A model generated the notes under the pieces. It was not told the origin of the DNA, made no database searches, and worked only from the letters and a program-made list of their open reading frames with translations. The position numbers and the translations under genes are program-made. Of a stretch of 64,000 nt of DNA, positions 35,321 to 46,300 are shown in pieces. Positions within the stretch are counted from its first letter, which is position 1; every line of letters starts with the position of its first letter. The stretch is from Melastoma dodecandrum (Eukaryota; Streptophyta; Magnoliopsida; Myrtales; Melastomataceae), in NCBI GenBank assembly GCA_029817715.1, contig JARUPY010000321.1:1-64000 (forward strand). The letters run 5' to 3'.

Positions 35321-35343
35321 GCACAACCTTGCGTAAGTTGTGC
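35321..35343. other. Perfect 7-bp dyad with 9-nt loop (shown in the reference unit)
   Basis: GCACAAC at 35,321-35,327 is the reverse complement of GTTGTGC at 35,337-35,343, with the loop CTTGCGTAA between. The dyad begins one base after the CENP-B-like box ends, and the pair recurs in most units. The arms are much better conserved than the loop: the loop base at unit position 86 is C, G or A by subfamily, and CCATGC replaces CCTTGC in some units. Arm-breaking variants exist (GCTGTGC at 107-113, GTTGTCC at 18,341-18,347). It could extrude as a small hairpin; no function is shown. Confidence 0.7.
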
Positions 35344-37816
35344 GCGGGGTTCCTCATTGTGCAACGAAAGGGACCCGAATGTCAAATGTAGAACTCCAAT
35401 TTTGAATAGTTTGGGAAGCATTTGGGGATCATTTAGGCTTCGGAAAATGCAAGTTCGGAAGCACCAAGGTTCGGAGCATGCGGGATGCACAACCTTGCGT
35501 AAGTTGTGCGCGGGGTTCCTCATTGTGCAACGAAAGGGACCCGAATGTCAAATGTAGAACTCCAATTTTGAATAGTTTGGGAAGCATTTGGGGATCATTT
35601 AGGCTTCGGAAAATGCAAGTTCGGAAGCACCAAGGTTCGGAGCATGCGGGATGCACAACCTTGCGTAAGTTGTGCGCGGGGTTCCTCATTGTGCAACGAA
35701 AGGGACCCGAATGTCAAATGTAGAACTCCAATTTTGAATAGTTTGGGAAGCATTTGGGGATCATTTAGGCTTCGGAAAATGCAAGTTCGGAAGCACCAAG
35801 GTTCGGAGCATGCGGGATGCACAACCTTGCGTAAGTTGTGCGCGGGGTTCCTCATTGTGCAACGAAAGGGACCCGAATGTCAAATGTAGAACTCCAATTT
35901 TGAATAGTTTGGGAAGCATTTGGGGATCATTTAGGCTTCGGAAAATGCAAGTTCGGAAGCACCAAGGTTCGGAGCATGCGGGATGCACAACCTTGCGTAA
36001 GTTGTGCGCGGGGTTCCTCATTGTGCAACGAAAGGGACCCGAATGTCAAATGTAGAACTCCAATTTTGAATAGTTTGGGAAGCATTTGGGGATCATTTAG
36101 GCTTCGGAAAATGCAAGTTCGGAAGCACCAAGGTTCGGAGCATGCGGGATGCACAACCTTGCGTAAGTTGTGCGCGGGGTTCCTCATTGTGCAACGAAAG
36201 GGACCCGAATGTCAAATGTAGAACTCCAATTTTGAATAGTTTGGGAAGCATTTGGGGATCATTTAGGCTTCGGGAAATGCAAGTTCGGAAGCACCAAGGT
36301 TCGGAGCATGCGGGATGCACAACCTTGCGTAAGTTGTGCGCGGGGTTCCTCATTGTGCAACGAAAGGGACCCGAATGTCAAATGTAGAACTCCAATTTTG
36401 AATAGTTTGGGAAGCATTTGGGGATCATTTAGGCTTCGGAAAATGCAAGTTCGGAAGCACCAAGGTTCGGAGCATGCGGGATGCACAACCTTGCGTAAGT
36501 TGTGCGCGGGGTTCCTCATTGTGCAACGAAAGGGACCCGAATGTCAAATGTAGAACTCCAATTTTGAATAGTTTGGGAAGCATTTGGGGATCATTTAGGT
36601 TTCGGAAAATGCAAGTTCGGAAGCACCAAGGTTCGGAGCATGCGGGATGCACAACCTTGCGTAAGTTGTGCGCGGGGTTCCTCATTGTGCAACGAAAGGG
36701 ACCCGAATGTCAAATGTAGAACTCCAATTTTGAATAGTTTGGGAAGCATTTGGGGATCATTTAGGCTTCGGAAAATGCAAGTTCGGAAGCACCAAGGTTC
36801 GGAGCATGCGGGATGCACAACCTTGCGTAAGTTGTGCGCGGGGTTCCTCATTGTGCAACGAAAGGGACCCGAATGTCAAATGTAGAACTCCAATTTAGAA
36901 TAGTTTGGGAAGCATTTGGAGATCATTTAGGCTTCGGAAAATGCAAGTTCGGAAGCACCAAGGTTCGGAGCATGCGGGATGCACAACCTTGCGTAAGTTG
37001 TGCGCGGGGTTCCCCAATGTGCAACTAAAGGGGCCCGAATGTGAAATGTAGAACTCCAATTTTGATTAGTTTGGGAAGCTTTTGGGGATCATTTAGGCTT
37101 CGGAAAATGCAAGTTCGGAAGCACCAAGGTTCGGAGCATGCGGGATGCACAACCTTGCGTAAGTTGTGCGCGGGGTTCCTCATTTTGCAACGAAAGGGAC
37201 CCGAATGTCAAATGTAGAACTCCAATTTTGAATAGTTTGGGAAGCATTTGGGGATCATTTAGGCTTCGGAAAATGCAAGTTCGGAAGCACCAAGGTTCGG
37301 AGCATGCGGGATGCACAACCTTGCGTAAGTTGTGCGCGGGGTTCCTCATTGTGCAACGAAAGGGACCCGAATGTCAAATGTAGAACTCTAATTTTGAATA
37401 GTTTGGGAAGCATTTGGGGATCATTTAGGCTTCGGAAAATGCAAGTTCGGAAGCACCAAGGTTCGGAGCATGCGGGATGCACAACCTTGCGTAAGTTGTG
37501 CGCGGGGTTCCTCATTGTGCAACGAAAGGGACCGGAATGTCAAATGTAGAACTCCAATTTTGAATAGTTTGGGAAGCATTTGTGGATCATTTAGGCTTCG
37601 GAAAATGCAAGTTCGGAAGCACCAAGGTTCGGAGCATGCGGGATGCACAACCTTGCGTAAGTTGTGCGCGGGGTTCCTCATTGTGCAACGAAAGGGACCC
37701 GAATGTCAAATGTAGAACTCCAATTTTGAATAGTTTGGGAAGCATTTGGGGATCATTTAGGCTTCGAAAAATGCAAGTTCGGAAGCACCTAGGTTCGGAG
37801 CATGCGGGATGCACAA

Positions 37817-37953
37817 CCTAGCCTAAGTTGTGCCCGGGTTCCTCCTTGTGCAACGAAATGGACCAGAATGTCAAATGTAGAACTCCAATTTTGAATAGTT
37901 TGGGAAGCATTTGGGGATCATTTAGCCTTCGGAAAATGCAAGTTCGGAAGCAA
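37817..37953 (+). repeat. Rare unit haplotype shared with 57,885-58,021
   Basis: In order: CCTAGCCTAAG, CCTCCTTGTGCAACG, GAAATGGACCAGAATG, TTTAGCCTTCGG and GAAGCAACAA. The same five uncommon changes occur together in the same order at 57,885-58,021, 20,068 bp further on. Confidence 0.75.
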
Positions 37954-40900
37954 CAAGGTTCGGAGCATGCGGGATGCACAACCTTGCGTAAGTTGTGCGC
38001 GGGGTTCCTCATTGTGCAACGAAAGGGACCCGAATGTCAAATGTAGAACTCCAATTTTGAATAGTTTGGGAAGCATTTGGGGATCATTTAGGCTTCGGAA
38101 AATGCAAGTTCGGAAGCACCAAGGTTCGGAGCATGCGGGATGCACAACCTTGCGTAAGTTGTGCGCGGGGTTACTCATTGTGCAACGAAAGGGACCCGAA
38201 TGTCAAATGTAGAACTCCAATTTTGAATAGTTTGGGAAGCATTTGGGGATCATTTAGGCTTCGGAAAATGCAAGTTCGGAAGCACCAAGGTTCGGAGCAT
38301 GCGGGATGCACAACCTTGCGTAAGTTGTGCGCGGGGTTCCTCATTGTGCAACGAAAGGGACCCGAATGTCAAATGTAGAACTCCAATTTTGAATAGTTTG
38401 GGAAGCATTTGGGGATCATTTAGGCTTCGGAAAATGCAAGTTCGGAAGCACCAAGGTTCGGAGCATGCGGGATGCACAACCTTGCGTAAGTTGTGCGCGG
38501 GGTTCCTCATTGTGCAACGAAAGGGACCCGAATGTCAAATGTAGAACTCCAATTTTGAATAGTTTGGGAAGCATTTGGGGATCATTTAGGCTTCGGAAAA
38601 TGCAAGTCCGGAAGCACCAAGGTTCGGAGCATGCGGGATGCACAACCTTGCGTAAGTTGTGCGCGGGGTTCCTCATTGTGCAACGAAAGGGACCCGAATG
38701 TCAAATGTAGAACTCCAATTTTGAATAGTTTGGGAAGCATTTGGGGATCATTTAGGCTTCGGAAAATGCAAGTTCGGAAGCACCAAGGTTCGGAGCATGC
38801 GGGATGCACAACCTTGCGTAAGTTGTGCGCGGGGTTCCTCATTTTGCAACGAAAGGGACCCGAATGTCAAATGTAGAACTCCAATTTTGAATAGTTTGGG
38901 AAGCATTTGGGGATCATTTAGGCTTCGGAAAATGCAAGTTCGGAAGCACCAAGGTTCGGAGCATGCGGGATGCACAACCTTGCGTAAGTTGTGCGCGGGG
39001 TTCCTAATTGTGCAACGAAAGGGACACGAAAGTCAAATGTAGAACTCCAATTTTGAATAGTTTGGGAAGCATTTGGGGATCATTTATGCTTCGGAAAATG
39101 CAAGTTCGGAAGCACCAAGGTTCGGAGCATGCGGGATGCACAACCTTGCGTAAGTTGTGCGCGGGGTTCCTCATTGTGCAACGAAAGGGACCCGAATGTC
39201 AAATGTAGAACTCCAATTTTGAATAGGTTGGGAAGCATTTGGGGATCATTTAGGCTTCGGAAAATGCAAGTTCGGAAGCACCAAGGTTCGGAGCATGCGG
39301 GATGCACAACCTTGCCTAACTTGTGCGCGGGGTTCCTCATTGTTCAACAAAAGGGACCCGAATGTCAAATGTAGAACTCCAATTTTGAATAGTTTGGGAA
39401 GCATTTGGGGATCATTTAGGCTTCGGAAAATGCAAGTTCGGAAGCGCCAAGGTTCGGAGCATGCGGGATGCACAACCTTGCGTAAGTTGTGCGCGGGGTT
39501 CCTCATTGTGCAACGAAAGGGACCCGAATGTCAAATGTAGAACTCCAATTTTGAATAGTTTGGGAAGCATTTGGGGATCATTTAGGCTTCGGAGAATGCA
39601 AGTTCGGAAGCACCGAGGTTCGGAGCATGCGGGATGCACAACCTTGCGTAAGTTGTGCGCGGGGTTCCTCATTGTGCAACGAAAGGGACCCGAATGTCAA
39701 ATGTAGAACTCCAATTTTGAATAGTTTGGGAAGCATTTGGGGATCATTTAGGCTTCGGAAAATGCAAGTTCGGAAGCACCGAGGTTCGGAGCATGCGGGA
39801 TGCACAACCTTGCGTAAGTTGTGCGCGGGGTTCCTCATTGTGCAACGAAAGGGACCCGAATGTCAAATGTAGAACTCCAATTTTGAATAGTTTGGGAAGC
39901 ATTTGGGGATCATTTAGGCTTCGGAAAATGCAAGTTCGGAAGCACCAAGGTTCGGAGCATGCGGGATGCACAACCTTGCGTAAGTTGTGCGCGGGGTTCC
40001 TCATTGTGCAACGAAAGGGACCCGAATGTCAAATGTAGAACTCCAATTTTGAATAGTTTGGGAAGCATTTGGGGATCATTTAGGCTTCGCAAAATGCAAG
40101 TTCGGAAGCACCAAGGTTCGGAGCATGCGGGATGCACAACCTTGCGTAAGTTGTGCGCGGGGTTCCTCATTGTGCAACGAAAGGGACCCGAATGTCAAAT
40201 GTAGAACTCCAATTTTGAATAGTTTGGGAAGCATTTGGGGTTCATTTAGGCTTCGGAACATGCAAGTTCGGAAGCACCAAGGTTCGGAGCATGGGGGATG
40301 CACAACCTTGCGTAAGTTGTGCGCGGGGTTCCTCATTGTGCAACGAAAGGGACCCGAATGTCAAATGTAGAACTCCAATTTTGAATAGTTTGGGAAGCAT
40401 TTGGGGATCATTTAGGCTTCGGAAAATGCAAGTTCGGAAGCACCAAGGTTCGGAGCATGCGGGATGCACAACCTTGCGTAGGTTGTGCGCGGGGTTCCTC
40501 ATTGTGCAACGAAAGGGACCCGAATGTCAAATGTAGAACTCCAATTTTGAATAGTTTGGGAAGCATTTGGGGATCATTTAGGCTTCGGAAAATGCAAGTT
40601 CGGAAGCACCAAGGTTCGGAGCATGCGGGATGCACAACCTTGCGTAAGTTGTGCGCGGGGTTCCTCATTGTGCAACGAAAGGGACCCGAATGTCAAATGT
40701 AGAACTCCAATTTTGAATAGTTTGGGAAGCATTTGGGGATCATTTAGGCTTCGGAAAATGCAAGTTCGGAAGCACCAAGGTTCGGAGCATGCGGGATGCA
40801 CAACCTTGCGTAAGTTGTGCGCGGGGTTCCTCATTGTGCAACGAAAGGGACCCGAATGTCAAATGTAGAACTCCAATTTTGAATAGTTTGGGAAGCATTT

Positions 40901-43120
40901 GGGGATCATTTAGGCTTCGGAAAATGCAAGTTCGGAAGCACCAAGGTTCGGAGCTTGCGGGATGCACAACCTTGCGTAAGTTGTGCGCGGGGTTCCTCAT
41001 TGTGCAACGAAAGGGACCCGAATGTCAAATGTAGAACTCCAATTTTGAATAGTTTGGGAAGCATTTGGGGATCATTTAGGCTTCGGAAAATGCAAGTTCG
41101 GAAGCACCAAGGTTCGGAGCATGCGGGATGCACAACCTTGCGTAAGTTGTGCGCGGGGTTCCTCATTGTGCAACGAAAGAGACCCGAATGTCAAATGTAG
41201 AACTCCAATTTGGAATAGTTTGGGAAGCATTTGGGGATCATTTAAGCTTCGGAAAATGCAAGTTCGGAAGCACCAAGGTTCGGAGCATGCGGGATGCACA
41301 ACCTTGCGTAAGTTGTGCGCGGGGTTCCTCATTGTGCAACGAAAGAGACCCGAATGTCAAATGTAGAACTCCAATTTTGAATAGTTTGGGAAGCATTTGG
41401 GGATCATTTAGGCTTCGGAAAATGCAAGTTCGGAAGCACCAAGGTTCGGAGCATGCGGGATGCACAACCTTGCGTAAGTTGTGCGCGGGGTTCCTCATTT
41501 TGCAACGAAAGGGACCCGAATGTCAAATGTAGAACTCCAATTTAGAATAGTTTGGGAAGCATTTGGAGATCATTTAGGCTTTGGAAAATGCAAGTTCGGA
41601 AGCACCAAGGTTCGGAGCATGCGGGATGCACAACCTTGCGTAAAATGTGCCCGGGTTCCACATTGTGCAACGAAAGGGACACATATGTTGAATGTAGAAC
41701 TCCAATTTTGAATAGTTTGGGAAGCATTTGGGGATCATTTAGGCTTCGGAAAATGCAAGTTCGGAAGCACCAAGGTTCGGAGCATGCGGGATGCACAACC
41801 TTGCGTAAGTTGTGCGCGGGGTTCCTCATTGTGCAACGAAAGGGACCCGAATGTCAAATGTAGAACTCCAATTTTGAATAGTTTGGGAAGCATTTGGAGA
41901 TCATTTAGGCTTCGGAAAATGCAAGTTCGGAAGCACCAAGGTTCGGAGCATGCGGGATGCACAACCTTGCGTAAGTTGTGCGCGGGGTTCCTCATTGTGC
42001 AACGAAAGGGACCCGAATGTCAAATGTAGAACTCCAATTTTGAATAGTTTGGGAAGCATTTGGGGATCGTTTAGGCTTCGGAAAATGCAAGTTCGGAAGC
42101 ACCAAGGTTCGGAGCATGCGGGATGCACAACCTTGCGTAAGTTGTGCGCGGGGTTCCTCATTGTGCAACGAAAGGGACCCGAATGTCAAATGTAGAACTC
42201 CAATTTTGAATAGTTTGGGAAGCATTTGGGGATCATTTAGGCTTCGGAAAATGCAAGTTCGGAAGCACCAAGGTTCGGAGCATGCGGGATGCACAGCCTT
42301 GCGTAAGTTGTGCGCGGGGTTCCTCATTGTGCAACGAAAGGGACCCGAACGTCAAATGTAGAACTCCAATTTTGAATAGTTTGGGAAGCATTTGGAGATC
42401 ATTTAGGCTTCGGAAAATGCAAGTTCGGAAGAACCAAGGTTCGGAGCATGCGGGATGCACAACCTTGCGTAAGTTGTGCGCGGGGTTCCTCATTGTGCAA
42501 CGAAAGGGACCCGAATGTCAAATGTAGAACTCCAATTTTGAATAGTTTGGGAAGCATTTGGGGATCATTTAGGCTTCGGAAAATGCAAGTTCGGAAGCAC
42601 CAAGGTTCGGAGCATGCGGGATGCACAACCTTGCGTAAGTTATGCGCGGGGTTCCTCATTTTGCAACGAAAGGGACCCGAATGTGAAATGTAGAACTCCA
42701 ATTTAGAATAGTTTGGGAAGCATTTGTGGATCATTTCGGCTACGGAAAATGCAAGTTCGGAAGCACCAAGGTTCGTAGCATGCGGGATGCACAACCTTGC
42801 GTAAGTTGTGCGCGGGGTTCCTCATTTTGCAACGAAAGGGACCCGAATATCAAATGTAGAACTCCAATTTTGAACAGTTTGGGAAGCATTTGGGGATGAT
42901 TTAGGCTTAGGAAAAAGCAAGTTCGGAAGCGCCAAGGTACGGAGCATGCGGGATGCACAACCTTGCGTAAGTTGTGCGCGGGGTTCCTCATTGTGCAACG
43001 AAAGAGACCCGAATGTCAAATGTAGAACTCCAATTTTGAATAGTTTGGGAAGCATTTGGGGATCATTTAGGCTTCGGAAAATGCAAGTTCCGAAGCACCA
43101 AGGTTCGGAGCATGCGGGAT

Positions 43121-44560
43121 GCACAGCCTTGCGTAAGTTGTGCGCGGGGTTCCTCATTGTGCAACGAAAGGGACCCGAATGTCAAATGTAGAACTCCAAT
43201 TTTGAATAGTTTGGGAAGCATTTGCGGATCATTTAGGCTTCGGAAAATGCAAGTTCGGAAGCACCAAGGTTCGGAGCATGCGGGATGCACAACCTTGCGT
43301 AAGTTGTGCGCGGGGTTCCTCATTGTGCAACGAAAGAGACCCGAATGTCAAATGTAGAACTCCAATTTTGAATAGTTTGGGAAGCATTTGGGGATCATTT
43401 AGGCTTCGGAAAATGCAAGTTCGGAAGCACCAAGGTTCGGAGCATGCGGGATGCACAACCTTGCGTAAGTTGTGCGCGGGGTTCCTCATTGTGCAACGAA
43501 AGGGACCCGAATGTCAAATGTAGAACTCCAATTTTGAATAGTTTGGGAAGCATTTGGGGATCATTTAGGCTTCGGAAAATGCAAGTTCGGAAGCACCAAG
43601 GTTCGGAGCATGCGGGATGCACAACCTTGCGTAAGTTGTGCGCGGGGTTCCTCATTGTGCAACGAAAGGGACCCGAATGTCAAATGTAGAACTCCAATTT
43701 TGAATAGTTTGGGAAGCATTTGGGGATCATTTAGGCTTCGGAAAATGCAAGTTCGGAAGCACCAAGGTTCGGAGCATGCGGGATGCACAACCTTGCATAA
43801 GTTGTGCGCGGGGTTCCTCATTGTGCAACGAAAGGGACCCGAATGTCAAATGTAGAACTCCAATTTTGAATAGTTTGGGAAGCATTTGGGGATCATTTAG
43901 GCTTCGGAAAATGCAAGTTCGGAAGCACCAAGGTTCGGAGCATGCGGGATGCACAACCTTGCGTAAGTTGTGCGCGGGGTTCCACATTGTGCAACGAAAG
44001 GGACCCGAATGTCAAATGTAGAACTCCAATTTTGAATAGTTTGGGAAGCATTTGGGGATCATTTAGGCTTCGGAAAATGCAAGTTCGGAAGCACCAAGGT
44101 TCGGAGCATGCGGGATGCACAACCTTGCGTAAGTTGTGCGCGGGTTTCCACATTGTGCAAACGAAAGGGACCGAAAGTCAAACGTAGAACTCCAATTTTG
44201 AATAGTTTGGTACGCATTTGGGGATCATTTAGGCTTCGGGAAATGCAAGTTCGGAAGCACCAAGGTTCGGAGCATGCGGGATGCACAACCTTGCGTAAGT
44301 TGTGCGCGGGGTTCCTCATTGTGCAACGAAAGGGACCCGAATGTCAAATGTAGAACTCCAATTTTGAATAGTTTGGGAAGCATTTGGGGATCATTTAGGC
44401 TTCGGAAAATGCAAGTTCGGAAGCACCAAGGTTCGGAGCATGCGGGATGCACAGCCTTGCGTAAGTTGTGCGCGGGGTTCCTCATTGTGCAACGAAAGGG
44501 ACCCGAATGTCAAATGTAGAACTCCAATTTTGAATAGTTTGGGAAGCATTTGCGGATCAT
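43121..44560 (+). repeat. Variant pair at 1,328-bp spacing (eight units)
   Basis: GCACAGCC at 43,121 and 44,449 and CATTTGCGGATC with its changed C at 43,225 and 44,553 are both separated by exactly 1,328 bp, that is 8 x 166. The two markers lie in consecutive units in both places. This indicates a duplicated eight-unit block or exchange in that register. Confidence 0.65.
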
Positions 44561-46300
44561 TTAGGCTTCGGAAAATGCAAGTTCGGAAGCACCAAGGTTC
44601 GGAGCATGCGGGATGCACAACCTTGCGTAAGTTGTGCGCGGGGTTCCTCATTGTGCAACGAAAGGGACCCGAATGTCAAATGTAGAACTCCAATTTTGAA
44701 TAGTTTGGGAAGCATTTGGGGATCATTTATGCTTCGGAAAATGCAAGTTCGGAAGCACCAAGGTTCGGAGCATGCGGGATGCACAACCTTGCGTAAGTTG
44801 TGCGCGGGGTTCCTCATTGTGCAACGAAAGGGACCCGAATGTCAAATGTAGAACTCCAATTTTGAATAGTTTGGGAAGCATTTGGGGATCATTTAGGCTT
44901 CGGAAAATGCAAGTTCGGAAGCACCAATGTTCGGAGCATGCGGGATGCACAACCTTGCGTAAGTTGTGCGCGGGGTTCCTCATTGTGCAACGAAAGGGAC
45001 CCGAATGTCAAATGTAGAACTCCAATTTTGAATAGTTTGGGAAGCATTTGGGGATCATTTAGGCTTCGGAAAATGCAAGTTCGGAAGCACCAAGGTTCGG
45101 AGCATGCGGGATGCACAACCTTGCGTAAGTTGTGCGCGGGGTTCCTCATTGTGCAACCAAAGGGACCCGAATGTCAAATGTAGAACTCCAATTTTGAATA
45201 GTTTGGGAAGCATTTGGGGATCATTTAGGCTTCGGAAAATGCAAGTTCGGAAGCACCAAGGTTCGGAGCATGCGGGATGCACAACCTTGCGTAAGTTGTG
45301 CGCGGGGTTCCTCATTGTACAACGAAAGGGACCCGAATGTCAAATGTAGAACTCCAATTTTGAATAGTTTGGGAAGCATTTGGGGATCATTTAGGCTTCG
45401 GAAAATGCAAGTTCGGAAGCACCAAGGTTCGGAGCATGCGGGATGCACAACCTTGCGTAAGTTGTGCGCGGGGTTCCTCATTGTGCAACGAAAGGGACCC
45501 GAATGTCAAATGTAGAACTCCAATTTTGAATAGTTTGGGAAGCATTTGGGGATCATTTAGGCTTCGAAAAATGCAAGTTCGGAAGCACCAAGGTTCGGAG
45601 CATGCGGGATGCACAACCTTGCGTAAGTTGTGCGCGGGGTTCCTCATTGTGCAACGAAAGGGACCCGAATGTCAAATGTAGAACACCAATTTTGAATAGT
45701 TTGGGAAGCATTTGTGGATCATTTAGGCTTCGGAAAGTGCAAGTTCGGAAGCACCAAGGTTCGGAGCATGCGGGATGCACAACCTTGCTTAAGGTGTGCG
45801 AGGGGTTCCTCATTGCGCAACGAAAGGGACCCGAATGTCAAATGTAGAACTCCAATTTTGAATAGTTTGGGAAGCATTTGGGGATCATTTAGGCTTCGGA
45901 AAATGCAAGTTCGGAAGCACCAAGGTTCGGAGCATGCGGGATGCACAACCTTGCGTAAGTGGTGCGCGGGGTTCCTCATTGTGCAACGAAAGGGACCCGA
46001 ATGTCAAATGTAGAACTCCAATTTTGAATAGTTTGGGAAGCATTTGGGGATCATTTAGGCTTCGGAAAATGCAAGTTCGGAAGCACCAAGGTTCGGAGCA
46101 TGCGGGATGCACAACCTTGCGTAAGTTGTGCGCGGGGTTCCTCATTGTGCAACGAAAGGGACCCGAATGTCAAATGTAGAACTCCAATTTTGAATAGTTT
46201 GGGAAGCATTTGGGGATCATTTAGGCTTCGGAAAATGCAAGTTCGGAAGCACCAAGGTTCGGAGCATGCGGGATGCACAACCTTGCGTAAGTTGTGCGCG

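Larger units (their letters stand above)
35248..35413 (+). repeat. Reference (canonical) 166-bp satellite unit
   Basis: This unit equals the majority sequence of the G86 domains and is used here as the coordinate system. Hand counts give 49 G, 31 C (48% GC) and 9 CpG. Landmarks by unit position: GATC at 14-17, subrepeats at 25-73, CENP-B-like box at 56-72, dyad arms at 74-80 and 90-96, GCGCGGGG at 95-102, GGGACCCG at 123-130, T-tract at 153-156. Diagnostic variants elsewhere are G13A, T20C, T58A, G86C or A, A109C, an extra A near 116, loss of A126, C128A, T156A and G157T. Confidence 0.95.
32094..36889 (+). repeat. G86 166-bp domain, first part
   Basis: Regular units, most identical to the reference between about 34,900 and 36,590. 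Two diverged spots break the regularity: 33,541-33,600 (CGAATGCAAATG, CTGTTTTAAATAG, GGATGCATTTAGG) and 34,230-34,890 (many substitutions). C86 units occur at 33,588-33,753 and near 34,170. A unit lacking A126 lies near 33,048. Confidence 0.85.
36890..46300 (+). repeat. G86 166-bp domain, middle part
   Basis: Regular units with recurring rare haplotypes. TTTAGAATAG (T156A) begins short variant tracts near 36,896, 41,543 and 42,704. A CTAGCCTAAG / GAAATGGACCAG haplotype lies at 37,817-37,953. GCACAGCC followed by CATTTGCGGATC occurs in a pair 1,328 bp apart. Runs near 38,220-38,900 and 39,840-41,030 are close to the reference. Confidence 0.8.

Noticed and set aside
35358..35374. Second CENP-B-like site on the minus strand (TTTCGTTG from the CAACGAAA segment)
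   Set aside because: The first half resembles the human box (TTCGTTG), but the required CGGG of the second half is absent, so it does not fit the minimal core.
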